From positions 115,161 to 179,160 of the forward strand of contig NZ_LNZC01000002.1 in assembly GCF_001467535.1 (NCBI RefSeq): DNA of 64,000 nt, read 5' to 3'. Both the position numbers and the translations under genes were made by a program. The stretch comes from Legionella worsleiensis. GTDB taxonomy: Bacteria; Pseudomonadota; Gammaproteobacteria; Legionellales; Legionellaceae. Positions 17,201 to 23,900 of the stretch are shown piece after piece. The notes under the pieces were generated by a model. It worked only from the letters and a program-made list of their open reading frames with translations, searched no databases and was not told the origin of the DNA. Each line of letters starts with the position of its first letter. The stretch's first letter is position 1.

Positions 17201-19298
17201 CATAACCAATCACAGCGCCCTGCGCATCGATGCGATAAGCCACTTGATTGTATTTATTATAAACAATTTGCGTGATGCGATCATTGGAACTGAATTTTGG
17301 TTTAATCGATTCAAAAGTTGGAATATGTTCCAACCAGCCAAGGGTTGAAACATGTTGTTCGTACTGACATTTTTTTAAAAGCAAACCTTCATCATTATAA
17401 AAAAATTCTGTCAACTGACCGCTGGAACTCACTTGAGCCTGAATTCGTCCTTGATGATCATAAAATGTATAGGTAGTCAGACCATCAACACCAGTTTCTG
17501 CAATCAATCGACCCGCTGCATCATATTTGTAAATCGTACTGCCATAAGCATGGCTGCTGTCCAAGCGCATGACTGAAAGCAATAAACCGCTTCTGTCATA
17601 TAAACGCACGGTTTGTAACCCATTAGCATCGGTTTGAATCACTCGCTGATGCGCATCATCATATTCAAAACGTTGACTGTGGTTTTGATTGTCAATGCTT
17701 TGAGTAAGACGCCCCAAATCATCATAAAAATATTGAGTAATACACCACTCCCCATCAACAAGATTACTTTTTTCTACCAAACGTCCTGCTGCATCGTAAC
17801 GGCAACGAGTAGTGACTGCGCTGGAATTAATTCCATGCCCTTGTGAATCGACCTGAGCGTAATGCAGTTCTTCAATAAGTTGACCACGCCAATCGTAGCG
17901 AAAATCAATCAAACTGGTGTCCTGAGGATTTTGTCTGGTCACCCAGAATTCTAATTCCTGTATCCCAAGTAACTCATCCTGCCCCATGGATTCCACTTCA
18001 TAACCAGTTCGTAAATAACAACGTGTACTGGTTAATTGTCCTTCTTCATCATAACGCCGTTCAGTAACGGTTCCGTCGGCTGCGATTGTAAAACGTAAAT
18101 GACCTCGTTCATCATAAACATATCGGGTAGTTTGCGGCTTTACTGGATGATGGTTCCCATCAAAGCGTTGATATTTGGTTTCAGAAATGACATGATGCGC
18201 TGAATCATAAACTCGTTGCGTCACCTGGCCTGATGGTTCTTCAATCCAGACGCAATCACCTTCTTCGTTGTAACGAAAATTCCAGACCTGATTACCCTGA
18301 ACAATAGAACTTAATAAAGCTCCTTCATAGTAATAACGGATCCTGTATTCCTCAGGCCCATCTATACCGGTCAGTTTATTGTGTTCGTCATAATAATAGG
18401 TCCAGGACTCACCCAAACCATTAGTTACTGTTGTCTTTCCTTTTTGATAATCGTAAAGACTAATTCGACCCTCACCATCAACCAACTTTTTTACTCTGCC
18501 TTGAGCATCGTACTCTATGTGAAGAGCCGTCCCATCGGACTGTTTGATGTCACTGATTCTGTTAGAATCGCCAACATAATTGTAAGTAATCCAGAAGGTC
18601 TTTCCCTGACCTAAATCACGGCTTACCTTATGTAACCGTCCTTGATCATCGTATTCATAACTCAACTTATGTACCGTAACTCCATCACTGATGGTTTTTA
18701 CTTCACGTAATAAACCATTCCGAAATGACCAAGTAATGGTTTGCTTCCCGCTCCTGTCGGTTATCCCGATCAATTGCTCGTGATCATAAGTAAATGCAAC
18801 ACTATGGCCATCCAAATCGCAAATTTCACTTAGTTGGCCTTCCAGATTGTAATGACACGAAGTTTTTTGTGCTCCCTCACGATAGATCCAGCCATTTTGA
18901 CTGTAAGTAAGACGAGCAGTCCCGCCCTCTTCTGGTATATAGCATTGTTTTTTGGCATCATAAACAAAACGACTTGTGTGACCGTCTTCAGAAACACGTG
19001 TGACAGTTGCACCAGAAACATTAGGTTCACCTGAGATTTCTAATTTGGATTGCATGTTAAAGCGCCAATTTGATCCCGAATCCCCCATCGAATTGTAGGT
19101 TTGGAATAAATCCAGACCAAACCCAATATCGGCTAGAAAGCCATCAGATTGGCGCAAAACCAAATTGCCATTTGCTGCGTTGACGTAAACAGACTCACCA
19201 CTCTGCCCTAATGCCGCAATACCTTTTGGTCCATAACCACCCAGACCTAATGAGGAACCTTGCAGACCCAACCCTTCTCCGGTGAATATTTGTGTCAT
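8211..19298 (-). CDS. Giant Rhs/YD-repeat polymorphic toxin with LysM domain and lysozyme-like tip
   Basis: The 3695-residue product consists of YD repeats from about residue 130 to 2990 (many copies of the YD-x-x-G-x-L and YN-x-x-G-x-V type), which in known Rhs proteins build a hollow beta-cocoon holding the toxin. A LysM motif (LQTGDTLERIALQVYG) lies near residue 3063, and a Gly/Ala-rich hydrophobic segment at about 3165-3245. The last ~110 residues carry INPKALLATLQQEQSW, resembling the catalytic-Glu helix of lysozyme/SLT-fold enzymes (Glu near 3589). There is no N-terminal signal peptide and no obvious PAAR domain. The classical DPxGL core end is also not seen. The start has an AGGA site 7 bases upstream. 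How it is exported is unknown. Confidence 0.88.
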   Translation of the reverse strand: MTQIFTGEGLGLQGSSLGLGGYGPKGIAALGQSGESVYVNAANGNLVLRQSDGFLADIGFGLDLFQTYNSMGDSGSNWRFNMQSKLEISGEPNVSGATVTRVSEDGHTSRFVYDAKKQCYIPEEGGTARLTYSQNGWIYREGAQKTSCHYNLEGQLSEICDLDGHSVAFTYDHEQLIGITDRSGKQTITWSFRNGLLREVKTISDGVTVHKLSYEYDDQGRLHKVSRDLGQGKTFWITYNYVGDSNRISDIKQSDGTALHIEYDAQGRVKKLVDGEGRISLYDYQKGKTTVTNGLGESWTYYYDEHNKLTGIDGPEEYRIRYYYEGALLSSIVQGNQVWNFRYNEEGDCVWIEEPSGQVTQRVYDSAHHVISETKYQRFDGNHHPVKPQTTRYVYDERGHLRFTIAADGTVTERRYDEEGQLTSTRCYLRTGYEVESMGQDELLGIQELEFWVTRQNPQDTSLIDFRYDWRGQLIEELHYAQVDSQGHGINSSAVTTRCRYDAAGRLVEKSNLVDGEWCITQYFYDDLGRLTQSIDNQNHSQRFEYDDAHQRVIQTDANGLQTVRLYDRSGLLLSVMRLDSSHAYGSTIYKYDAAGRLIAETGVDGLTTYTFYDHQGRIQAQVSSSGQLTEFFYNDEGLLLKKCQYEQHVSTLGWLEHIPTFESIKPKFSSNDRITQIVYNKYNQVAYRIDAQGAVIGYEYNAQGQVVATTAYAKRLYPFSPNQLLTWDSIHLVSDDADRKVYYYYNILGQLEAKLDGEGYATAYHYDRQGNLIETIRYINPVTNQFSEDWSQDKPNASGRDIHLYSLYDARGLKVAEIDGEGYLTEYRYDSRGLLQEKCSYEKAIEQSILINETTTLEQIRPQAQNNDHLITYQYNDLGLLVQEKSHTGLITTYDYDEMGQLVVKTLTDEQTHLARQQRYRYDALGRVIQSLNEVGCALLEKGYSSQEQIELIWQKHSSSFEYNNSGLLLSKTNALKQTTRYFYDEAQQLKYTVNSDGAVLETEYNSFGQVASTRAYGAYLEINPSELSTDELSQHIQALKDDRYDEYTSYEYNTIGQVIAQHNGKRGQVRIQYNVFGEIEFNSKRIDSTRSTDAVFEYDKRGLLIRRIDDVGGLSKTSEFRYDAFGWVNSRIDGNLNQIGYELNKRGEQITITNASNQSKLISYDAFGRVLTESDYSSSKIIKIFSYDDKNKSITLSNPHENTQVITQFNAFGDKVSIKDANGYVTDFHYNEQGQLARVDSPEETFKEYKYDEVGHLIWQHDAGGQVIEYSYDAAGHLLSKTIDPNHLKITTLYQYDALGRQLQITDANGGIKQFVYDDQGNLIRTCVDPSGLNLVTEFTYDDRGLILKQTEINSQGVNKSTAYEWDNLGRRTATVIDPDGLKLTTTYQYDANDNLVCQTDANQHSTHYVYDALNRCRYQINARGVVTEHLYDSNGYEKETVVYANPVSQLSQYDETTLKSALKKDEQHDHYQFRLFNTNGQVLASYDALGYVTTYSYDGNGNLIHILQCDTPVSLDEMRKGGRPKLSNAEGRGTHYVFDGLNQLRFTCSTNGYVTESRYDKNGQLVSSTKYFKSLILKDNANYTLDNVIQKLTPNPQYDQTTRYTYDNAGRLIAELSAEGIAKSYQYDNLGHVVASTIHSTRTAYSNGTFKIIASTNDRTNHFVYDAAGREVYRISSEGRVVERRYDGVGNVLAQLTHSIPVQLSQYNEHDIKKALIQDHGARETVYEYDAVGRLVSQVNAEHAATYYTYDAEGNVLSKTEANKAVWTYQYDEVNQLVETRSPSIKVTTARGQEWRSVVTRNSYDSFGNVIAVIRDAEGQKQTVLYEFDNKNQKIKTLYPDAKVNSSTAQASSQRQEFTQTLVEEIQYNAFGEVIASSDKAGHWKHYVYDSQGLLAYNIDTLGGITYFQYNSLGQVVSKTLYANRLEAGTGFNYTAAEVSKSLISSSSDRHEYYTYNLNNQVIEVSRDPVLMYNPITRRYDKTINPATKTLYNAFGEVIKSSVRINESEWADTYTYYDKEGHTTAVVDPEGYLTTYQYNVFGDVDTMTEYALAARDWNTEHFTPGQTSTKDRTVTYTYDALGQLTAKTLKQVRYERLKSGTNSYETLTGDLTTTYSYDALGHLTSTTDAKGNTAYCYYDELGQLIAKVAPQTREGRGVTTYSYDALGHLVETRRWAQGAGEADVDHFILKGASSQDVVTRQEYDNLGHLIIETDGSNHQVNYSYDANGNLARSWQTLKQVDGSTFIQDKRYSYDSEGHLLQTATFKNSGGLHTEDTQYNTFGEVVAKGNNGEYRTHYDYDRLGRVWRSNTQGYYQIFVYDLTDKVTQVVTSSNIFSSEKNRYGLDLSDDSFENADSFEKDRYEYELQRQSNIYDKSGRLIGQRKEYSVNSSEKEREVYLQNAIQSQSLDRWGNLLSHTNALGYVTRYEYNAFNQLIQQELPEVSVVDEHGVGRKLKPVNLYAYDELGQAIAMIDANGHAVSKEYDALGRVILELDAKGNKRIRQYNLLEQLTTLTNELGGITSYTYDQSNRLIAVQTPKTYQKYEYDEAGELIKQINGENETSSFWYDTTGNQIKRRDTRGMETYYEYDDAGHKTKETDANGRSQSWNYDAQGRLKQHTDLGGHVTSYDYNSNGLLLEETSTAGKHVKYHYQGDGALIQYVDEALHETVNYSYDVEGQMISKESSRGDTLEDGWIRETDHYEYDALGRLVQVRRRNPEDIDNRFPDKDHALLSIDYEYDAVGNIRHTHVSTNYTGYHSVESDDYYLFDENNRLTVNKGQLVNGQIMMTSSQGTTTTYDAAGNIQKASKYEQGQLQNYSYVYNNDNQLELIQKNGVNLQSRFYDRSGRVVQENNFDVNGNLAQQNIMSYDKGLLKAQSTLSRKNVELSKTTFDHDNVGNLTELKMRTKDQNSNLSFTVTHYYGYEYWDNYQQNSDTVVQIVDQGGSSTGKSTKAYDVNGHLKESTDEQSNSSTYYLNSSVEGIKARKDKEGQTSYLTVAGKTIGDLRLDNTGVQHLNVYGGFTPTGTQQKAPVEIDQIGAKHGAELYSNDGVLPEAPQDNLGAYTLQTGDTLERIALQVYGDSSLWYVLADANGISDRNAQAESGGQLHVGQRLNIPPVASDQQHTNRTHKKLNANQVLGNTSATAKGIMIQSASPPTPKKNNGIFAKIVVGVIGVVATVMTAGILGALAGASIAGSGGILALGSAVLAGTAGTSFGVTLGVGFAAGFLGNLLSQNVAKALGVQDQINYKGALITGLATAATAGFLRGINSSSSHKSLISDLDNLSVSKTFSVSRAVQMMEQNALSQGISLAVQKHQHFDWAQLGAAGLTGGLMGSSMGKDFNQKLNQLDRGTGILSAEVNALTRSGAESAATGAHFNAVDVMTDNLGSSLGDSLVGLARVPEFPESEEIEFMDENYLTDNVLDMIHPERTEDKVYLNYIGKLLEDGGGYGDSSFESDLSKLGNEFDDSKHTSRVYWDSMDRQMKDYVENISERLGLTLNDSDKKVGLWTIKAKHLADPYPIPIVQAISDAELTDKDSLSLKQIRDIIAKNNINLLGEKYQADKVIYEAAQTYKINPKALLATLQQEQSWARNGREDKAMGIGPEGHPIGYKFKIAIEKAAKIYRHWFNFGTENMQKIKQNGLIINEYNGARFNYRPRTAAEFSKLKYTPWTYYPPQKSRPYDQWVSYFRSFK

Positions 19299-19385
19299 AA
19301 TACATCCTGATATGAATTTTTAAATTATCCGATTAATCTGCACGTTCTAACAAACGTGCTCTAAAGTCTAAAATTTTAAAAAATG

Positions 19386-21002
19386 CTATTTCATTGCTCG
19401 TAATATCAATTGAATTTCTCCAGATTTACCACCGGGTATATTTTTAATGACTACTTTGATATTAACTAATCGACTAATATTCTCTGGGACATAATCTGAA
19501 ATCAGCCTATTGTCTTCTAAACGCAACCAGGCTGGTGGCGTAAAGTCTTTAGCAAATTTAATTGTATAAGGAATTTGTTCATATTCAGGATATACATCAT
19601 TATTTGCTGTAAAATCATAAATATATGGCTGTCCTGAATAAAGCATGGGCAATATGGGCGTATCAGATTTAAACCGTGGTGCACTGCGTGGATTTTTACT
19701 GATTTGCAAGGGAATAGTTACAGGATCAGAGCTACCACCAGTAGGAGTACTTGCACGAAAAGTCAGTAAATATTTTTGACCTGTAACATCATCTGGAACA
19801 GTGCCTTCCAATACCATTGGGTTAAGCGAAGACATGTTTAGCCAGGTTACTGCGGGCTCGACCTTCTCTAAAATTAATTTAAGATCAGGATCGTGAGCAG
19901 GATCGCTAATGAAACCAGACAAATCGTCATAAATATCTGATCTTGCCAATTTTTCCAATTTAAACGGATTAACTACTGGTTTTTTGGTTGGATCATGAGC
20001 AACAGGAATTTTGAGCGTCAAGGGTTCTAAGCAATCTCCCCCGGTATTTGAAGAGGCAACAAGTGTAACCTGTACTTCTTTGCCAGCCTGGTCTGAAGGT
20101 ACTATACCCTCAAGCAAGGCCCCATCTAAAACTTTTAGCCATTCGGGATAACTCTTGCTCTCATCAATTCGAACTGAAATCTGATTGGTCTGCATGAACC
20201 CGGCTTGTGGTTCAATAAACTCCATAAGATTTAAAGAGTATTTTTCACCAGGAGAGGCACCTGGAATTGGATGGTTTCGTTTAAAAACAGGCTTATCTTT
20301 TGCATTAACTTGAACTTGTATCCTCAAATCTACTTGTGCTGCAGTACCATATGTATTTTGTGCTCCAACTTTAAACAGATAAGTACCTGGGTGCGTTGGT
20401 GTTCCAACAATAGAAAATTTTTTCTGATCAAAACGTAATCCATCTAGCTTTGATGGTGTAATAATGCCATATGGAGGGAAACCCGCATTAGTATTTTCAT
20501 TATAAAATTTTACTGCTGATTTAAGGTTATATTCAAAATATGTATTAGCAGTGGCTTCTTGAATTGGAATTGCAGACATCGATATGGCATGAGGAATTAC
20601 TCTAACTAAAAAAGGCGGTGTGTAAAACACATGCTCTATGCCAGAGCAAGATTTGCAACCATCGAATCCCAGAGGTCCAAAAACTGATCCAAAGGAATTA
20701 CCCGAAATAACTATGTTAAAGTAACAGGTATAAGGATAATTTAAAATTATACTGCTCATTAATGTGGGGCAATATCCAGTAATGTATTCGATGCTAACAC
20801 CTGCTGGTAAAGTCCATTGCCCATTATGCAATGAAATCTTGACTGATGCCCACCAATCCATTTGCATTGGAATTCGCACCGTTTCCCCCAAAAAAACAGT
20901 CGATGGTGGACTAGCCGTAAACATCATCTGCACTTGCGGTCGAGCATAAGACACTGAGGAATTAATAAAAAAAATAACAAAAAATAACAACGTTTTATTC
21001 AC
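19386..21002 (-). CDS. Exported protein with tandem Ig-like/cadherin-like domains, partner of the rhs gene
   Basis: The frame is open from a GTG at 21029. The GTG at 21002 is preferred because AAGGA stands 7 bases upstream and it opens directly into a signal peptide (VNKTLLFFVIFFINSSVSYA). The mature part has an N-terminal segment with cysteines (GFDGCKSCSG), then about four repeats of ~100 residues of the putative-Ig type seen in dystroglycan-like domains. Each has a WL...L-x-G-x-(V/T)P turn (PEWLKVLDGALLEGIVPSD, TWLNMSSLNPMVLEGTVPDD). It lies 87 bases before rhs on the same strand and is likely its first operon partner, perhaps a surface anchor or loading factor. That role is inferred. Confidence 0.7.
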   Translation of the reverse strand: MNKTLLFFVIFFINSSVSYARPQVQMMFTASPPSTVFLGETVRIPMQMDWWASVKISLHNGQWTLPAGVSIEYITGYCPTLMSSIILNYPYTCYFNIVISGNSFGSVFGPLGFDGCKSCSGIEHVFYTPPFLVRVIPHAISMSAIPIQEATANTYFEYNLKSAVKFYNENTNAGFPPYGIITPSKLDGLRFDQKKFSIVGTPTHPGTYLFKVGAQNTYGTAAQVDLRIQVQVNAKDKPVFKRNHPIPGASPGEKYSLNLMEFIEPQAGFMQTNQISVRIDESKSYPEWLKVLDGALLEGIVPSDQAGKEVQVTLVASSNTGGDCLEPLTLKIPVAHDPTKKPVVNPFKLEKLARSDIYDDLSGFISDPAHDPDLKLILEKVEPAVTWLNMSSLNPMVLEGTVPDDVTGQKYLLTFRASTPTGGSSDPVTIPLQISKNPRSAPRFKSDTPILPMLYSGQPYIYDFTANNDVYPEYEQIPYTIKFAKDFTPPAWLRLEDNRLISDYVPENISRLVNIKVVIKNIPGGKSGEIQLILRAMK

Positions 21003-21483
21003 GAGATAATCCTTTACAAAATCCATCACATCATTCTAAAAAATTTAAAAGCAAAATAACCTTTTAAAAATAATCTGAATAAATTAAGTAAAGTAAAAAA
21101 AGTGTAAGGAATAAAACTTGATGTCTTAGATTAAAAGAGGGAAAGTATTCCATTAGTTTTGTTGGTTGGTTTTTATTTTTTTTCATCATGATACAACTCC
21201 ATAGTTTCCATTCCGACGCCATATTAATCAATAAAAACTATTCGAGTCAAATACAATTTTTAATATCACTTTAAAAATATCTGATTCGGCAACTTAAATC
21301 GATTAAATACGTTGATTTAAACGGCGACACTTCCAGTACCTCAAGGACATAACTCAACCCTCAGGTTGTTAATATTTCCTGGCTCTTACCGTCTTTTATT
21401 GCCATCTATTCGTACTTCCATTCTGTAATTTAATTGATAGACTTAAGAATAAAGAAATTACTTCAACAATTTGAGCCTTCCCG
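21003..21483. other. Intergenic region without a visible gene
   Basis: AT-rich, between the divergent exported Ig-like gene (minus) and the release-factor-like gene (plus). It must hold the promoters for both, but no convincing -35/-10 pair stands out. No ORF, repeat or RNA gene is seen. Confidence 0.5.
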
Positions 21484-21891
21484 ATGGTAAATAGCGATAA
21501 ACAAAATAAGTTAGTAGAGTGGATGGAAAAATTATGTATTTACGAGAGTGATGTTGTTGAAAAATTTATTATAGGTAGTGGTAAGGGGGGGCAAAAACTA
21601 CATAAAACGGCTTCGACGGTTTACTTGAAGCATATTCCGTCTGGCATTGAAATAAAATGTCAGGAGTCCAGGAGCCGTGAGGGTAATCGTTATTTTGCGA
21701 GAATGCGTCTCTGTGAAAAAATCCATGCAATGGTCAGCGATGAAAAAAGCCGGGCACAGCAAAGACTAGAAAAACTAAAACGGCAAAAGAAGCGTCGCTC
21801 AAGGCGTTTTAAACAGAAAATACTGGATCAAAAGTCAAGACAGGGCCAACTTAAGATCCTGAGACAAAAGCCATGCTCAGAAGAGAGGTGA
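21484..21891 (+). CDS. Release-factor-like ribosome rescue protein (RF-1 domain, GGQ)
   Basis: The 135-residue protein consists of a single peptidyl-tRNA hydrolase domain with GSGKGGQ at residues 31-37, the catalytic GGQ loop of class I release factors. The GGQ-x-x-x-KTAS-x-V-x-LKHIPSGI-x-(I/V)KC segment and the following QESRSREGNRYFARMRL are closest to ArfB and mtRF-R (C12orf65) type proteins. There is no codon-recognition domain. The C-terminal ~40 residues are very basic (KRQKKRRSRRFKQKI), as in ArfB, where such a tail enters the empty mRNA channel. It probably frees stalled ribosomes. No strong ribosome-binding site precedes the ATG. Confidence 0.82.
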   Translation: MVNSDKQNKLVEWMEKLCIYESDVVEKFIIGSGKGGQKLHKTASTVYLKHIPSGIEIKCQESRSREGNRYFARMRLCEKIHAMVSDEKSRAQQRLEKLKRQKKRRSRRFKQKILDQKSRQGQLKILRQKPCSEER

Positions 21892-21964
21892 TGAATCAAT
21901 AATAATAACAACCTCATATCAACTGTATTCATATTGACCGTAGAAATACACAATTTAACCTGTT

Positions 21965-21995
21965 TTGTTTCGATTCAACCTACATCAAGTATAAT
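21965..21995 (+). promoter_or_regulatory. Possible promoter for queC
   Basis: A perfect TATAAT at 21990-21995 lies 36 bases before the queC start. A weak -35 is available as TTGTTT (19-base spacing) or TTTCGA (16-base spacing). No preQ1 riboswitch fold could be recognised in the short leader. Confidence 0.4.
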
Positions 21996-22031
21996 GAATC
22001 AAAATATTGGGATTATTAAAGGGTATAATTT

Positions 22032-22715
22032 ATGAAAAAAGCAGTTTTATTATTTTCCGGTGGATTAGATTCAACAACTGTTCTTGCCTATGCAAAAAAT
22101 AATGGTTATGAATGCCATCCAATAAGCTTTTACTATGGACAACGGCATGCTGCCGAATTAAATGCCTCTCAAAAAATAGCCGAATATTTTAAAGTTAAGG
22201 AACATAAAATTATCACCCTACCCAACGATATGTTTGGCAGTTCGGCTTTAACAAGAGATGATGTTCATGTGCCTGATTTTTTGGAAAATAACTCAAATAC
22301 TATTCCTGTCACCTACGTACCGGCGAGAAATACTATATTTCTCTCTATTGCACTTGGATACGCTGAAAGCATAGGCGCTCATGACATTTTTCTTGGAGTT
22401 AGTTTTATTGATTATTCAGGATACCCGGATTGCCGACCTGAGTATATTTCAGCCTTTGAAAAACTGGCTAATTTGGCGACTAAGGATGGAGTTGAAGGCA
22501 AGAAAATATCCATCCACACCCCTCTTTTATACCTAACTAAAGCTCAAACTATAGAGCTTGGAATAAAAAATGGTGTTGATTATGCTATGACAGTATCCTG
22601 TTATAATGCTGATCCAGACACCGGAGCTGCTTGTGGAACATGCGATAGTTGTTCTTTCAGAAAAAAAGGGTTTATCGACGCAGGAATCAAAGACCCAACG
22701 GTCTATAGGAAATAA
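22032..22715 (+). CDS. queC: 7-cyano-7-deazaguanine synthase QueC
   Basis: QueC turns 7-carboxy-7-deazaguanine, ammonia and ATP into preQ0, the precursor of queuosine in tRNA. The N-terminal PP-loop ATPase motif SGGLDSTT is at residues 9-16. The C-terminus has the four zinc-binding cysteines in an SCYNADP...[14 protein letters not shown] arrangement. At 227 residues it is full length. An AAGGG ribosome-binding site precedes the ATG. No other queuosine genes (queD, queE, queF) are in the window, so it stands alone here. Confidence 0.95.
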   Translation: MKKAVLLFSGGLDSTTVLAYAKNNGYECHPISFYYGQRHAAELNASQKIAEYFKVKEHKIITLPNDMFGSSALTRDDVHVPDFLENNSNTIPVTYVPARNTIFLSIALGYAESIGAHDIFLGVSFIDYSGYPDCRPEYISAFEKLANLATKDGVEGKKISIHTPLLYLTKAQTIELGIKNGVDYAMTVSCYNADPDTGAACGTCDSCSFRKKGFIDAGIKDPTVYRK

Positions 22716-22750
22716 AACATCTAAAAAAATTCTTCATGTCTGACAAAAAA

Positions 22751-22789
22751 CCACTGAACTAGCGGGTTCTCTGACCCGGTTTTTAGTGG
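22751..22789 (+). terminator. Hairpin after queC, possible terminator
   Basis: The sequence folds as CCACT...AGTGG outside and CGGGT-tctctg-ACCCG inside, starting 36 bases after the queC stop. There is a T run inside the 3' arm but none after it, so it is an imperfect intrinsic terminator or another structured 3' element. Confidence 0.4.
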
Positions 22790-22979
22790 GGATATCCTGT
22801 TTAAAGAAAAATCATCCCCCATTTTAAAAAATTGTTTTGGATTTATTGTAGCAACGTATACAGGCGCAAAAGATCAAATAAAAATCAAAATGCTTGATAT
22901 AAGCACCTTTTTGTATTATGTTTTTACTAATTGATTATTTAAGATCGTTTCTTTGTAAATCTACAAACAGGGGAAGGTT

Positions 22980-23774
22980 ATGCCAAAAAAACTCTATGAA
23001 ATACTGGAAATTACTGATGAAAACATCAGCGGAGCTGAAATTGCCAAGGCTTACAGAAAAATGGCACTTCGTTTGCACCCCGATAAAAATACTGAAAATA
23101 AGCAAGAAGCTGAACAAAAATTTAAGGAATTGAATAATGCCTATCAAATTTTAAAGGATGCAACAAAACGCAAAGAATATGATGAAGGCAGAATTGACGA
23201 GAAGGGGGTTCGTATTGAATCCCAGGCATCCGCACAAGCATCGCAACAACAACAACAACAACAACAACAACGACAAAGACCATCACAGCAAAACCGACAA
23301 TACGATTTCCCCAAAACGCAAACACAAGAATCCAAAACTCATTCTTTTCAAAAAACCAATAACAAATACAATTTTTATAGACCTACTCCCCCATTCCCGG
23401 CCGAATATTTCTTTTTTAATTCTTTAGATGCAGCAAAAACCTTCAAGCCCATGGAGGAAAAAAGTATTCCTCAATTTGTTTTTGTTACACCATCACCACT
23501 GGAGCAATTTTTTCAAAAATTGCTCCGAGTATTTAACAAAGAATCTCAGCTTGAACACCAGATATTCAAATCCAGTACTAACATCGATTTTGAATTTTCA
23601 TCCCGTCATATCAAGCCTCAAAATAACGTGTCTGAGCATATTTTTATTAGAACCAATTATGCGCCGATTATGGAGCGTACTGTTGATAAATTATTTGCAT
23701 TGGCGCTTATTGTCGAACAATTGGATAGACTAGAGTCATCTCCTTTCTCATCACCCTCACCACGCTTTAGATAA
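22980..23774 (+). CDS. J-domain protein with polyglutamine linker
   Basis: Residues 4-68 form a J domain with the HPD motif at 33-35, which stimulates Hsp70 ATPase. A run of nine glutamines (89-97) follows, within a Q-rich linker. The remaining ~150 residues match no DnaJ part: there is no Gly/Phe region, no zinc finger and no C-terminal substrate domain. It is therefore not DnaJ or CbpA. Small J proteins of this kind with unique C-termini occur among Legionella effectors, where they may recruit Hsp70, but no secretion signal was tested. The ATG at 22980 follows GGGAAGG. A convergent J-domain gene lies at 23901-25466. Confidence 0.75.
   Translation: MPKKLYEILEITDENISGAEIAKAYRKMALRLHPDKNTENKQEAEQKFKELNNAYQILKDATKRKEYDEGRIDEKGVRIESQASAQASQQQQQQQQQRQRPSQQNRQYDFPKTQTQESKTHSFQKTNNKYNFYRPTPPFPAEYFFFNSLDAAKTFKPMEEKSIPQFVFVTPSPLEQFFQKLLRVFNKESQLEHQIFKSSTNIDFEFSSRHIKPQNNVSEHIFIRTNYAPIMERTVDKLFALALIVEQLDRLESSPFSSPSPRFR
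23244..23270 (+). repeat. (CAA)9 microsatellite inside the J-domain gene
   Basis: Nine perfect CAA repeats encode the glutamine run. All are CAA with no CAG. Such a run can gain or lose units by slippage while keeping the frame. Confidence 0.9.
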
Positions 23775-23801
23775 AGCAGCTCAAACTGTTTTACAAGGCG
23801 G

Positions 23802-23844
23802 ATACAAAGAATAAGGGCACTGCTTGTGCCCTTATTCTTTGTAT
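23802..23844. terminator. Perfect 19-bp hairpin between convergent J-domain genes
   Basis: Arms 23802-23820 and 23826-23844 are exact reverse complements with a 5-base loop (TGCTT). The core GGGCAC/GTGCCC is flanked by A- and T-rich parts, so it can act as an intrinsic terminator in both directions for the convergent genes ending at 23774 and 23901. Confidence 0.8.
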
Positions 23845-23900
23845 GTGATGTAGTTCACCCATATCGGTGCGTCCATCACTGATTTTTTTTAATTTCTACC

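Noticed and set aside
8635-19034. Many plus- and minus-strand frames of 60-100 codons inside rhs
   Set aside because: They are shadows of the repetitive YD coding sequence; none has a ribosome-binding site or domain.
21900-22031. preQ1 riboswitch before queC
   Set aside because: The leader after the likely -10 is too short and no pseudoknot-forming C- and A-rich segments were found.
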